A DNA stretch of 64,000 bases from Dryomyza anilis. Lineage: Eukaryota > Arthropoda > Insecta > Diptera > Dryomyzidae. This document shows positions 22,202 to 37,184 of this stretch, piece by piece. The translations under genes were made by a program, and so were the position numbers. The notes beneath the pieces were generated by a model that made no database searches, was not told where the DNA came from, and saw nothing but the letters and a program-made list of their open reading frames with translations. Position 1 is the first letter of the stretch, and every line of letters begins with the position of its first letter. The stretch covers positions 37,860,688-37,924,687 of the forward strand of contig OX638135.1 in assembly GCA_951804985.1 (NCBI GenBank), in the 5' to 3' direction.

Positions 22202-25200
22202 CAAAACAGTTTCAAAAAATAGAAGAATTATACGAGTTGTTAGAAAATACGTACTTAAAAGAAATTTCTTTAGATTCAGTACTAAAAGAGATTAAAAAAG
22301 CTTATCAAAATAGTAAAGAGAGTTTGAGAGCGTTTGGGAGACGATTAGATGAGTTGCAATCTATGGCTTTGGAAATTGCAAGTAAAAAATACAGTAAAAA
22401 GATAAGTGAAGATGACGTATTCAGTTTGGAATTACAGAGTTCAGTGTTGATCTCTTTTAAAGTAGGGGTGAGGGATCGAACGATAAAAGTTGTACTGTTG
22501 GGTAGTAAGTCAGAAACATTAGATACATTGTTGGAAGAAGCTTTAAATGTGCAGGCTCTTATGCAGCGAAGTCCAAGGTCGGAAGAGGATGAATATAATT
22601 ATATAGAAAAAACTAAATTAGAAAACACTCAGTCGGAAAATAAATTGCAACAAATAAATAATAATAAAAGTAACTATAAAAGGAGTGTTCCAACATGTTC
22701 ATTTTGTAGTAAATTTGGGCATACTAGGGACGATTGTATTATTAGGAAAAATACGCCGTTCTGCTACGAATGTGGAGCTTATGGTCACGAATCTAATTGG
22801 ATATGTGCTAATAATAATATTGGCAATTTTGTTAATATGGATAATAAGATGTATAACGGGAAAAATAATACAAGTAATATGAAATATTCATGGAGGGATA
22901 CACAGGGGCATAAAATAGATAATTGCCACGCGAAAAGAAAATTTGAATCAGCAGGAAATAATAATTATAATCATGATACACAAGGGGCTCAGTCTAGGCC
23001 AGAAAACTGGAGACTCCATAATAATAGTAAGATAAGGCCGATAGAGTTAGGAATGGTGGATCGGACGTCGGAAGAGACTGTGGTTGAATTTACTACTCCA
23101 TTAAATTTCCGTAGAACAGAGGAGACCAATGAATTAAAATATGAATTAAAGGAAGAAGAAGGTGATCGCATAATATGCAGTGGACATGGAGATAGCTCGG
23201 TTTTAACTAATGTAAGTGACGTTTTCATTGAAGTACCTTGCGAGGCAGCTAAAAATGGAAGACTTATTTTACTAGTAGACTCAGGAGCTGATGCCAGTAT
23301 AGTAAAAGAACATGCAATGACAAGTTTACCAGACTTTAACGAGAGTATACAAAAGGATTTAAAGGGAGCTTTTGGTGGGTGCGTTAGAACATTAGGTTCC
23401 ACCAAAATTCAACATAGAAACATAAGGCGCTTAAGTTTAATGTTACACGCAGTGTCACTTGAACAAGGAGTACCAGCTGACGGAATAATCGGACGTGACA
23501 ATTTATGGAATCGATCTGTAATAAATGCGATAGACAAAACAATAACATTCTTTGATAAACATAAAAATCATATTATAAAACTACCCATGAAATCACAGAC
23601 AGAAATACAGAATATTTTTTTTAATCAACAAATTAAAATTCAAGCGAGAACCGCAAAGATTGTATCATTACATTTAAAAACAAAAATTCCAATCGTATTA
23701 ATTCATAAACAGGAAATTTTTCCAGGAGTATATTTGGGCGAAAGCATATCGAATGTTAGCAAAAATAGAGTTTATGTTTCAGTTTTAAATGCTACAGAAA
23801 AAGAAATTATAATATACAGTACTTTTAAACCAAAATTTTCGAATTTTAATCAGTATAAAGAATCGGATACCAATAATTCTACAATAAACAGCATAAATTC
23901 AGTAAATATTACAAACAGAATTAACAAATTATTAGAGGAAATTAAAATTGATGAAACTTTAAATAAAGACGAAATTACATCTTTACAAAATCTGTGTGTT
24001 TCTTATCATGATGTTTTTCATTTAGATGGCGATGAATTAACATACACGCCAGCGCTTAAACATGAAATAACTACACAGTGGAACCAAACGCCAATTAATC
24101 AGAAACAATATAAGCTACCCCACACTCATAGGGAAGAAATTAATAGACAGGTAGGAAAAATGTTAGATGACGGCATTATATCGCCGAGTACCTCACCTTG
24201 GAATTCACCGTTATTGTTGGTACCAAAAAAGAGTGGTAAGGAAGGTAGCAAAAAATGGAGATTAGTAATAGATTTTCGTAAACTAAATGATGTAACAGTT
24301 AAACAAGTATTTCCGATTCCTCGGATAGACTAGATATTAGATCAGTTAGGACATAGTAGATATTTTTCAACCTTAGATTTAGCAAGCGGTTATCATCAGG
24401 TTTTAGTAGAAGAAAGAGATAAAGAAGCTTTTAGTACAGGACTGGGTCATTTCGAATTTAACAGAATGCCATTTGGCTTAACAGGTGCACCAGCGACCTT
24501 CCAAAGAATAATGAACCACATATTAACAGGTTTACAGGGTATCGATTGCTTTGTTTACCTTGATGATATAGTGGTGTACGGAAAGAATTTAGCTGAACAT
24601 GAGCTTAGGTTGAGTAGAGTATTGCAGAAATTAAGGGAACACAATTTAAAATTAAATACAGAAAAATGTCAGTTTTTACGTCGCGAAGTTATATATTTAG
24701 GACATAAATGTTCGGAACTAGGGGCGCTGCCAGACCCCTCTAAGGTCGAATGCGTAAAAAATATTCCGGTGCCAAGAAATAAAAAAGAAGTACAAGCGTT
24801 TTTGGGATTAATTAATTATTATAGAAAATTCATAGGCAATATGGTGAAACTATAATTACCAATTAATAATTTACTTAGGAAAGATGTTAAATTCACATGG
24901 ACTGACGATTGTCAAAATTCATTTATTAAACTCAAAGAATCAATAATTTCGCCACCAATTCTCGCATATCCAGACTTTACAAAACCTTTTTTACTTACAA
25001 CGGATGCAAGTAACGAAGCAATAGGCGCAGTGTTATCGCAGGGCAACGTAGGGAGCGACCGACCAATCGCATTTGATAGTTGGGCATTAAATGGAGCAGA
25101 AAAAAATTACTCCACCATTGAAAGGGAATTTTTAGCTATAGTCTGGGCAACGAAAAATTTTAGAGCTTATCTTCTAGGACGACATTTTCAAATTTATACA

Positions 25201-26537
25201 GATCATCAACCATTACGTAGCACAGCAAATCTCAAAGATCAGACATCAAGGTTAGCCCGTTTCAGGCATAAATTATCAGAATATGATTACGAAATATCTT
25301 ACAAACCAGGTAAACAGAATTTGAACGCAGATGCTTTAAGTAGAATTCCACATCCAGAACCAGATATTACTGCGGTCCAAACACGGTCTAAGACCACACA
25401 GAATAAATTAGATAATCAAATTTCAAAAACCAAACAACAGACACCAAGAACGAATTAAACTCAAGTCTACTATTAACTGACCCAGAGGAAATTAAAACTG
25501 TTATAAAAGACTTTCATGACTCAGCATTAGGGGGTCACCAGTGCGCCTTGAAAACATATTTCAGAATCAGAAAACAATTTAAGTGGAAAGGTATGCAGAA
25601 ACAAATAAAAGATTACGTTAAGAATTGTCAAAAATGCCAAATAAATAAAAGTTCTAGGCTTACTAAAATGCCAATGTTTTTAACTGATACGCCTGTACGA
25701 CCATTCGATAAAGTATACATGGATCTTGTAGGTATTTTGCCGGAAACTATATCTGGAAATAAATATATATTAACTTTTCAAGATGATTTTTCAAAATACA
25801 TGTGCTGCGTAGCCATACCGGATGCAGAAGCAAACACAGTAGCAAAAGCATTTTACGACGAAATCATTACACGTCATAATATACCGAAAGTATTAGTAAC
25901 GGACAATGGTTCAAATTTCGTCTCAAAACTATTTTCAGATACTTGTAAATTATTAGGGATTAAAAAGTTACATATTACGCCATATCATCCACAAGCTAAT
26001 GGGTCTTTAGAAAAAAGCCATCGTCCGTTAGCAGAATATCTAAGGAATTTTTCAAAAGAAGATGGGTCAAACTGGGACCAATGGTTAAATTCAGCAATGC
26101 ATGTGCACAATAACACAGTGCATATGTCCACGGGGCAAACTCCTTTCCGTACTTTATATGGGTACGACTTTGATATGCCAACAAATCTAAAGCGAAAATG
26201 TTCACCAGTATATAATACCGATGATTACAACAAGTTATTAAAATACCAAATTCAACGCACACACGAAATCGTGAGAGAGAATCAAGAAAAAGCAAAAGAA
26301 AAATCTAAACAAATCTATGATAGCACATTACACCCAAAAATATTTAGCGTAGGCGATAAAATTTTGTTAAAGAATCAGAATAGAAAGAATAAATTTTCAC
26401 CTATTTGGGTAGGACCGTACGAGGTACTTTCGATAGTAAGTCCTGTAACGACAATGATTTCTATCAAAGGTAAAGGTAAAAAATTCCATAACAATTTATT
26501 AAAAGCATACAATTTTGAAGAAAATATAACGAAATAA
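22198..26537 (+). pseudogene. A gag-pol, unit 2, 5'-truncated
   Basis: The frame opens at an ATG contributed by B (CCATGGCA) and continues in A gag from AKQFQKIEEL, so 711 codons are open to the shared RT stop (TAG at 24331-24333). Private changes: a 6-bp deletion at about 24427 removing two residues before AFSTG, TAA at 24853-24855 in the RT connection, and ASR changed to DSW at about 25075 in RNase H. The shared frameshift follows 25458, then integrase is open to 26537. The first 70 or so gag codons are missing. Confidence 0.9.
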
Positions 26538-29093
26538 ATAACGTGACAAACAGTTCATGATGATCATAATACATAATGTAGATCATGTTAAAAGCATAAT
26601 ACTGCAAACAATGGTGAATGGAATAAATTACGCATATATAAGATTTTTTTTTTTTGGAATAGGTGTTTAATATTACTGAAATAAATTAGTGCATGAGGAA
26701 ATAGCTATGTATTAATTTTAAAGGTGACTAGCATTGAATCATGTACTAACAAATGTTTTATAAGGAAAATAGATAAAGGAGTAAAGTAATTTAAGATATT
26801 ATGAGTAAGAAAATATCAAAGGTTAATAACAGTTAATAATGAATAAGGTGATAAGCATGAGTATATTAGATGAGCTATAAAATAGTAAAATAAAATTTAA
26901 ATTGTCACTACAATTGAGATAGGTCAGTACCTCAATGGCATTGAACCAAACGATATGAACCACTGCACTAATGCAAATGAAATGAGATACGTTATTTTGT
27001 ATGTTATAATGTATACTGAAAAAAAAATAAGAAAAAAGACGAAAATTAATATGAATATGAAAGATAATAATAAACGGATAGCATGTGCGAGATGGTGTGG
27101 AGAGGAGTCAAGGGAAAGTGCATAGTAGCCCAATGGGTTTAAATATAATGCATACCAAGAGTAATGCGGAGTAGGGAGTAAAAAATGAATTATAAAAACA
27201 TGATTAAATTCGGAAATTAGTGCACGAATAAATAGCTAAATATTACTTATTGAAAATGACTAGCATTGATTCCTAATGAATTTGTATAAAGAATAATTAG
27301 GTTATAACAATAGTAGACACTAAAGATTTTAAAAGTATAAATAAACATGTAGTAAAATAATAGTAACTTACACACACATATATAAAATATACACGTAATT
27401 CAATATTCTAATATAAGATAACGTAAATGGAAATAAGTTATAGAGGATGTTAAAAATAAATTATGTATACAATTTAAAGATTTTATAATGTAAAGTAATA
27501 ATAGTATTTAGTTAATGATCCTGGTTCTGGAAATGGACAAGACGTACACGAAGAGACGAAGAAGTAACAAATAGACGAAGGGAAAACGAAGAATTACAAA
27601 ATAGAGAAATACAATTCAGGAGCGTCAACGATGATCGTTTAGTTTTGTTGGGAAAAGGTCTGAAATGGTAATGTTATGTAATGACATATGAAACAACATG
27701 TGAGAGTTATGGTGCGGACGACAACAATTGGACGTCAATCAGATGATTTATTAAGAGAAAGAAGGAGCTACACTATAAATATGGAGGTAGAAATTTGACA
27801 AATATGCAAAGTTGCGACTATTGTACCATAATGAGACAACAACATTTTACATCTTTACATACATATAATTAAAAAAAAAAATGTCAATTTTATAGCACAA
27901 AACAACACTCTAATATTATAAGTTGAAGGAGCTTTTTCATATACACTTAATTAGCTGTGAATGCGAACCTGTACTAAAACAACAAAGTCAAATGAACACG
28001 ACAACATCAATGTATAATTAAAAGATACTAATTCCTGATCGATAGAAGAACTCGCTAGAGGAAGACAAGTTATAATAAGATCCAGAAATATACGATTACA
28101 AAATTATCCATTTTAAAATCCGCTCTCAACAAATTACGATTTACTTGGCAGAAAAACAAAGCAATATCGAAGACGAAAAAATTAAATAATATCGACGACA
28201 AGAAGTTTTCAAGCAATTAACATCAAGACGAAGAACATCAGCTATTGTCCATTCTATACAGGGAAGGTGAGAAGAAATCGAGAGTTGAAATGCAGCCAAC
28301 ATAATATACACGAGTAACAGAACCAGCGATCGCAGCAGTTTATGACATGTTAATGTTATTAAAATATTATAAATATGTAAAAGAAAATGAATGTAAGTTG
28401 AAGTGGAAATATAGTAAAGTTAAAGTAAAATTAAGAAAATTAAAGTAAAATGAGAACAAATTAAAATTACAAAAAAGTAACAATAAATTTGATTAAATAA
28501 AAGTAAAGTAAACTAGAGAAAAATAAGGAAAAATGGACGTAGAATATAGTAAAAGTAAAAGTGAACAAATATTAAAAACTTCAACAATATAAATAAGAAA
28601 GTAAGTTAAAGAAATATTATTTAAAGAAAAGTATAATAATAAATTACTAAGAAAAAGAATATTCCACAAGAATAACTTTAAATATTCAAATTTAAAAATC
28701 GCAAAATATTTCCAAGTTAAAGTAAACAATTCGTTGCAAAAAATTAAGCATAATGTCTGATATGTATAATTAAAAAGAACAACTGAACAACACAAAACGC
28801 AGCAAGTGCAAAGCGGTAACCTGATCAACTACTGTTTTGTCAACTGCAACGTTCTGTGCATTGTAACTGTTGTTTTTAGGTTATTAACCTCCAAATACAT
28901 TATATTTTCAAATAATATAGTATGTCGTTGCCCATTAAAATAATATTGATGAACAAGAAAAAACTATTATTAAGTTTATTTATATACTTTTTTTTAATAG
29001 TAGTAATGCTTTATATGATGATATTAATGATGTAAAAGAAAAAACTATTATTCATTTTAATAATAATTTTTTCTTAAAATAAGGGTGGAGGTA
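26538..29093 (+). other. A non-coding 3' region, unit 2
   Basis: Same organisation as in unit 1, including both hairpin motif copies and the pre-LTR hairpin and polypurine tract. No supported ORF. Confidence 0.75.
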
Positions 29094-29647
29094 TGTTGTA
29101 AGTCAACATAGTGGCTTTTGGTAAGTCACTATACGTTGATATTATAAACGTATCGTGACCTATTTACGCGATGACTATTTCATGCAGTTATCGTTACGTT
29201 GCAGTAAAGTGCAACGTAGGACATATGTGTCATAGTCAAGCAAGCCAATGAACTAGCAACAGTATGAGCGAATCTGGGTAAAACCAGCAGCAGCATGATT
29301 GGCTAAGGGCCTTTTCCCTTACGGAAGCAAATAGTGAGTGGAATTTGCGCACGGCACTCTGCCGGAACATTTAGATTTGAAACGTGCCTTCTTATAATAG
29401 TTTAAGTGAGATTTTAAGTGAGTTGTAAATCAGTAGTTCAGTAGTAAACAATAATGTTAATATTAAAATATAACTTTAGAGTAAATAAAAGTATGTCTTA
29501 AAAGAAAAGACTTGTTTGAAATATTTCGGTTAATAAAAATGGAACTTCGACGTTGGACATTCTCTGGTAGGACATCATGGGTAATTATAAAAGGAACGTT
29601 GCGACATTTGGCTTCACGCCTAAGCAACGGACATTTTAATTACATCA
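29094..29647 (+). repeat. A 3' LTR, unit 2
   Basis: 554 bp, followed by ATTG (29648-29651), the B LTR remainder (29652-29831) and the B gag start. Confidence 0.95.
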
Positions 29648-29861
29648 ATTGTAGTAATAGAGCAGTGGTTATATGTGATTGTTATTAAGTTGTTATATAA
29701 GTAAATAAATTTAATTAATACTAGTTGAAATAATACTAGTTAAATCCAAATATTAGTGTGTTTTTATTTTGTACACAATCCAGCGATACGAACTCATATA
29801 ACAGTTTTCCGTAGACTCAATTTTCGTAACATTGGTGTCAGAAGTGGGATTGTGATACAAA

Positions 29862-30344
29862 ATGGTTAAATTTGTAGTCGACCAGCTAAAGAAGGAGTTT
29901 TCGAATCGTGATCTTCCAACGATTGGTACGAAAGTAGACCTCTGCAGTAGACCTCTGCAGCCTGATGGAAGAATTTGCGGCCCCAGATATTGATATTGCA
30001 CTGCGAAGTAGAAGTTGCAGCACCGTCATCGAAAAATCTGGATACTGAGAAATCGCGCATTCTCAAGTTTTTGATATGAGCCAGTTGATCGGAGGTATGC
30101 AGCAACAGCTTCAGATAATGGCTCAAGAAAATTTCAAACGAGTTCAAAAAAATTCCAAACAATTTAAAGAATATTCCAACCAAATGGAACAGAAGCTTCT
30201 AGAAAATTCAAAACAATTTCAAGGAAATTCCAATCAGCTCAAAGCGGAACTTCTAGAGAATTCCAACAAACATCAAATAATAATGGAGGAAAAGATGCAG
30301 GAACATTCGAAGCAACTTATGAAAGTTTCTTATACACTCCATGG
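29862..30344 (+). pseudogene. B gag 5' fragment in unit 2
   Basis: Carries the same 13-bp duplication and coiled-coil frame as the unit 1 fragment, ending at the identical junction. Confidence 0.75.
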
Positions 30345-33300
30345 CAAAACAGTTTCAAAAAATAGAAGAATTATACGAGTTGTTAGAAAATACGTACTTA
30401 AAAGAAATTTCTTTAGATTCAGTACTAAAAGAGATTAAAAAAGCTTATCAAAATAGTAAAGAGAGTTTGAGAGCGTTTGGGAGACGATTAGATGAGTTGC
30501 AATCTATGGCTTTGGAAATTGCAAGTAAAAAATACAGTAAAAAGATAAGTGAAGATGACGTATTCAGTTTGGAATTACAGAGTTCAGTGTTGATCTCTTT
30601 TAAAGTAGGGGTGAGGGATCGAACGATAAAAGTTGTACTGTTGGGTAGTAAGTCAGAAACATTAGATACATTGTTGGAAGAAGCTTTAAATGTGCAGGCT
30701 CTTATGCAGCGAAGTCCAAGGTCGGAAGAGGATGAATATAATTATATAGAAAAAACTAAATTAGAAAACACTCAGTCGGAAAATAAATTGCAACAAATAA
30801 ATAATAATAAAAGTAACTATAAAAGGAGTGTTCCAACATGTTCATTTTGTAGTAAATTTGGGCATACTAGGGACGATTGTATTATTAGGAAAAATACGCC
30901 GTTCTGCTACGAATGTGGAGCTTATGGTCACGAATCTAATTGGATATGTGCTAATAATAATATTGGCAATTTTGTTAATATGGATAATAAGATGTATAAC
31001 GGGAAAAATAATACAAGTAATATGAAATATTCATGGAGGGATACACAGGGGCATAAAATAGATAATTGCCACGCGAAAAGAAAATTTGAATCAGCAGGAA
31101 ATAATAATTATAATCATGATACACAAGGGGCTCAGTCTAGGCCAGAAAACTGGAGACTCCATAATAATAGTAAGATAAGGCCGATAGAGTTAGGAATGGT
31201 GGATCGGACGTCGGAAGAGACTGTGGTTGAATTTACTACTCCATTAAATTTCCGTAGAACAGAGGAGACCAATGAATTAAAATATGAATTAAAGGAAGAA
31301 GAAGGTGATCGCATAATATGCAGTGGACATGGAGATAGCTCGGTTTTAACTAATGTAAGTGACGTTTTCATTGAAGTACCTTGCGAGGCAGCTAAAAATG
31401 GAAGACTTATTTTACTAGTAGACTCAGGAGCTGATGCCAGTATAGTAAAAGAACATGCAATGACAAGTTTACCAGACTTTAACGAGAGTATACAAAAGGA
31501 TTTAAAGGGAGCTTTTGGTGGGTGCGTTAGAATATTAGGTTCCACCAAAATCCAACATAGAAACATAAGGCGCTTAAGTTTAATGTTACACGCAGTGTCA
31601 CTTGAACAAGGAGTACCAGCTGACGGAATAATCGGACGTGACAATTTATGGAATCGATCTGTAATAAATGCGATAGACAAAACAATAACATTCTTTGATA
31701 AACATAAAAATCATATTATAAAACTACCCATGAAATCACAGACAGAAATACAGAATATTTTTTTTAATCAACAAATTAAAATTCAAGCGAGAACCGCAAA
31801 GATTGTATCATTACATTTAAAAACAAAAATTCCAATCGTATTAATTCATAAACAGGAAATTTTTCCAGGAGTATATTTGGGCGAAAGCATATCGAATGTT
31901 AGCAAAAATAGAGTTTATGTTTCAGTTTTAAATGCTACAGAAAAAGAAATTATAATATACAGTACTTTTAAACCAAAATTTTCGAATTTTAATCAGTATA
32001 AAGAATCGGATACCAATAATTCTACAATAAACAGCATAAATTCAGTAAATATTACAAACAGAATTAACAAATTATTAGAGGAAATTAAAATTGATGAAAC
32101 TTTAAATAAAGACGAAATTACATCTTTACAAAATCTGTGTGTTTCTTATCATGATGTTTTTCATTTAGATGGCGATGAATTAACATACACGCCAGCGCTT
32201 AAACATGAAATAACTACACAGTGGAACCAAACGCCAATTAATCAGAAACAATATTAGCTACCCCACACTCATAGGGAAGAAATTAATAGACAGGTAGGAA
32301 AAATGTTAGATGACGGCATTATATCGCCGAGTACCTCACCTTGGAATTCACCGTTATTGTTGGTACCAAAAAAGAGTGGTAAGGATGGTAGCAAAAAATG
32401 GAGATTAGTAATAGATTTTCGTAAACTAAATGATGTAACAGTTAAACAAGTATTTCCGATTCCTCGGATAGACTAGATATTAGATCAGTTAGGACATAGT
32501 AGATATTTTTCAACCTTAGATTTAGCAAGCGGTTATCATCAGGTTTTAGTAGAAGAAAGAGATAAAGAAAAAACAGCTTTTAGTACAGGACTGGGTCATT
32601 TCGAATTTAACAGAATGCCATTTGGCTTAACAGGTGCACCAGCGACCTTCCAAAGAATAATGAACCACATATTAACAGGTTTACAGGGTATCGATTGCTT
32701 TGTTTACCTTGATGATATAGTGGTGTACGGAAAGAATTTAGCTGAACATGAGCTTAGGTTGAGTAGAGTATTGCAGAAATTAAGGGAACACAATTTAAAA
32801 TTAAATACAGAAAAATGTCAGTTTTTACGTCGCGAAGTTATATATTTAGGACATAAATGTTCGGAACTAGGGGCGCTGCCAGACCCCTCTAAGGTCGAAT
32901 GCGTAAAAAATATTCCGGTGCCAAGAAATAAAAAAGAAGTACAAGCGTTTTTGGGATTAATTAATTATTATAGAAAATTCATAGGCAATATGGCGAAACT
33001 ATCATTACCAATTAATAATTTACTTAGGAAAGATGTTAAATTCACATGGACTGACGATTGTCAAAATTCATTTATTAAACTCAAAGAATCAATAATTTCG
33101 CCACCAATTCTCGCATATCCAGACTTTACAAAACCTTTTTTACTTACAACGGATGCAAGTAACGAAGCAATAGGCGCAGTGTTATCGCAGGGCAACGTAG
33201 GGAGCGACCGACCAATCGCATTTGCTAGTAGGGCATTAAATGGAGCAGAAAAAAATTACTCCACCATTGAAAGGGAATTTTTAGCTATAGTCTGGGCAAC

Positions 33301-34623
33301 GAAAAATTTTAGAGCTTATCTTCTAGGACGACATTTTCAAATTTATACAGATCATCAACCATTACGTAGCACAGCAAATCTCAAAGATCAGACATCAAGG
33401 TTAGCCCGTTTCAGGCATAAATTATCAGAATATGATTACGAAATATCTTACAAACCAGGTAAACAGAATTTGAACGCAGATGCTTTAAGTAGAATTCCAC
33501 ATCCAGAACCAGATATTACTGCGGTCCAAACACGGTCTAAGACCACACAGAATAAATTAGATAATCAAATTTCAAAAACCAAACAACAGACACCAAGAAC
33601 GAATTAAACTCAAGTCTACTATTAACTGACCCAGAGGAAATTAAAACTGTTATAAAAGACTTTCATGACTCAGCATTAGGGGGTCACCAGGGCGCCTTGA
33701 AAACATATTTCAGAATCAGAAAACAATTTAAGTGGAAAGGTATGCAGAAACAAATAAAAGATTACGTTAAGAATTGTCAAAAATGCCAAATAAATAAAAG
33801 TTCTAGGCTTACTAAAATGCCAATGTTTTTAACTGATACGCCTGTACGACCATTCGATAAAGTATACATGGATCTTGTAGGTATTTTGCCGGAAACTATA
33901 TCTGGAAATAAATATATATTAACTTTTCAAGATGATTTTTCAAAATACATGTGCTGCGTAGCCATACCGGATGCAGAAGCAAACACAGTAGCAAAAGCAT
34001 TTTACGACGAAATCATTACACGTCATAATATACCGAAAGTATTAGTAACGGACAATGGTTCAAATTTCGTCTCAAAACTATTTTCAGATACTTGTAAATT
34101 ATTAGGGATTAAAAAGTTACATATTACGCCATATCATCCACAAGCTAATGGGTCAAACTGGGACCAATGGTTAAATTCAGCAATGCATGTGCACAATAAC
34201 ACAGTGCATATGTCCACGGGGCAAACTCCTTTCCGTACTTTATATGGGTACGACTTTGATATGCCAACAAATCTAAAGCGAAAATGTTCACCAGTATATA
34301 ATACCGATGATTACAACAAGTTATTAAAATACCAAATTCAACGCACACACGAAATCGTGAGAGAGAATCAAGAAAAAGCAAAAGAAAAATCTAAACAAAT
34401 CTATGATAGCACATTACACCCAAAAATATTTAGCGTAGGCGATAAAATTTTGTTAAAGAATCAGAATAGAAAGAATAAATTTTCACCTATTTGGGTAGGA
34501 CCGTACGAGGTACTTTCGATAGTAAGTCCTGTAACGACAATGATTTCTATCAAAGGTAAAGGTAAAAAATTCCATAACAACTTATTAAAAGCATACAATT
34601 TTGAAGAAAATATAACGAAATAA
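30341..34623 (+). pseudogene. A gag-pol, unit 3, 5'-truncated
   Basis: Shares the B-derived ATG, the RT stop (TAG 32474-32476) and the pre-integrase frameshift (after 33607). Private lesions: an earlier TAG at 32255-32257 replacing Lys (638 codons open), and a 63-bp in-frame deletion near 34150. That deletion removes the SLEKSHRPLAEYLRNF stretch carrying the predicted third catalytic residue (Glu) of the integrase D,D,E triad. RNase H (32615-33607) is intact here. Confidence 0.9.
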
Positions 34624-37184
34624 ATAACGTGACAAACAGTTCATGATGATCATAATACATAATGTAGATCATGTTAAAAGCATAATACTGCAAACAATGG
34701 TGAATGGAATAAATTACGCATATATAAGATTTTTTTTTTTGGAATAGGTGTTTAATATTACTGAAATAAATTAGTGCATGAGGAAATAGCTATGTATTAA
34801 TTTTAAAGGTGACTAGCATTGAATCATGTACTAACAAATGTTTTATAAGGAAAATAGATAAAGGAGTAAAGTAATTTAAGATATTATGAGTAAGAAAATA
34901 TCAAAGGTTAATAACAGTTAATAATGAATAAGGTGATAAGCATGAGTATATTAGATGAGCTATAAAATAGTAAAATAAAATTTAAATTGTCACTACAATT
35001 GAGATAGGTCAGTACCTCAATGGCATTGAACCAAACGATATGAACCACTGCACTAATGCAAATGAAATGAGATACGTTATTTTGTATGTTATAATGTATA
35101 CTGAAAAAAAAATAAGAAAAAAGACGAAAATTAATATGAATATGAAAGATAATAATAAACGGATAGCATGTGCGAGATGGTGTGGAGAGGAGTCAAGGGA
35201 AAGTGCATAGTAGCCCAATGGGTTTAAATATAATGCATACCAAGAGTAATGCGGAGTAGGGAGTAAAAAATGAATTATAAGAACATGATTAAATTCGGAA
35301 ATTAGTGCACGAATAAATAGCTAAATATTACTTATTGAAAATGACTAGCATTGATTCCTAATGAATTTTTATAAAGAATAATTAGGTTATAACAATAGTA
35401 GACACTAAAGATTTTAAAAGTATAAATAAACATGTAGTAAAATAATAGTAACTTACACACACATATATAAAATATACACGTAATTCAATATTCTAATATA
35501 AGATAACGTAAATGGAAATAAGTTATAGAGGATGTTAAAAATAAATTATGTATACAATTTAAAGATTTTATAATGTAAAGTAATAATAGTATTTAGTTAA
35601 TGATCCTGGTTCTGGAAATGGACAAGACGTACACGAAGAGACGAAGAAGTAACAAATAGACGAAGGGAAAACGAAGAATTACAAAATAGAGAAATACAAT
35701 TCAGGAGCGTCAACGATGATCGTTTAGTTTTGTTGGGAAAAGGTCTGAAATGGTAATGTTATGTAATGACATATGAAACAACATGTGAGAGTTATGGTGC
35801 GGACGACAACAATTGGACGTCAATCAGATGATTTATTAAGAGAAAGAAGGAACTACACTATAAATATGGAGGTAGAAATTTGACAAATATGCAAAGTTGC
35901 GACTATTGTACCATAATGAGACAACAACATTTTACATCTTTACATACATATAATTAAAAAAAAAAATGTCAATTTTATAGCACAAAACAACACTCTAATA
36001 TTATAAGTTGAAGGAGATTTTTCATATACACTTAATTAGCTGTGAATGCGAACCTGTACTAAAACAACAAAGTCAAATGAACACGACAACATCAATGTAT
36101 AATTAAAAGATACTAATTCCTGATCGATAGAAGAACTCGCTAGAGGAAGACAAGTTATAATAAGATCCAGAAATATACGATTACAAAATTATCCATTTTA
36201 AAATCCGCTCTCAACAAATTACGATTTACTTGGCAGAAAAACAAAGCAATATCGAAGACGAAAAAATTAAATAATATCGACGACAAGAAGTTTTCAAGCA
36301 ATTAACATCAAGACGAAGAACATCAGCTATTGTCCATTCTATACAGGGAAGGTGAGAAGAAATCGAGAGTTGAAATGCAGCCAACATAATATACACGAGT
36401 AACAGAACCAGCGATCGCAGCAGTTTATGACATGTTAATGTTATTAAAATATTATAAATATGTAAAAGAAAATGAATGTAAGTTGAAGTGGAAATATAGT
36501 AAAGTTAAAGTAAAATTAAGAAAATTAAAGTAAAATGAGAACAAATTAAAATTACAAAAAAGTAACAATAAATTTGATTAAATATAAGTAAAGTAAACTA
36601 GAGAAAAATAAGGAAAAATGGACGTAGAATATAGTAAAAGTAAAAGTGAACAAATATTAAAAACTTCAACAATATAAATAAGAAAGAAAGTTAAAGAAAT
36701 ATTATTTAAAGAAAAGTATAATAATAAATTACTAAGAAAAAGAATATTCCACAAGAATAATTTTAAATATTCAAATTTAAAAATCGCAAAATATTTCCAA
36801 GTTAAAGTAAACAATTCGTTGCAAAAAATTAAGCATAATGTCTGATATGTATAATTAAAAAGAACAACTGAACAACACAAAACGCAGCAAGTGCAAAGCG
36901 GTAACCTGATCAACTACTGTTTTGTCAACTGCAACGTTCTGTGCATTGTAACTGTTGTTTAGTAATTAGGTTATTAACCTCCAAATACATTATATTTTCA
37001 AATAATATAGTATGTCGTTGCCCATTAAAATAATATTGATGAAACAAGAAAAAACTATTATTAAGTTTATTTATATACATTTTTTTTATAGTAGTAATGC
37101 TTTATATGATGATATTAATGATGTAAAAGAAAAAACTATTATTCATTTTAATAATAATTTTTTCTTAAAATAAGGGTGGAGGTA
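34624..37184 (+). other. A non-coding 3' region, unit 3
   Basis: As in the other units. It shares several substitutions with unit 4 (for example GGAACTACAC and GGAGATTTTTC near 35850 and 36015) against units 1 and 2. Confidence 0.75.

Larger units (their letters stand above)
22202..30344 (+). repeat. Tandem unit 2 (8143 bp)
   Basis: Same content and junctions as unit 1. Nearly identical, with scattered substitutions and small indels: the 6-bp RT deletion, and a 5-bp loss near 28877 where units 1, 3 and 4 read TTTAGTAATTAGG. Confidence 0.92.

Noticed and set aside
31132..31680. 182-residue antisense frame over protease and gag, also in other units
   Set aside because: It is the shadow of the gag-pol frame. 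It appears wherever that sense sequence is intact and has no recognisable domain.
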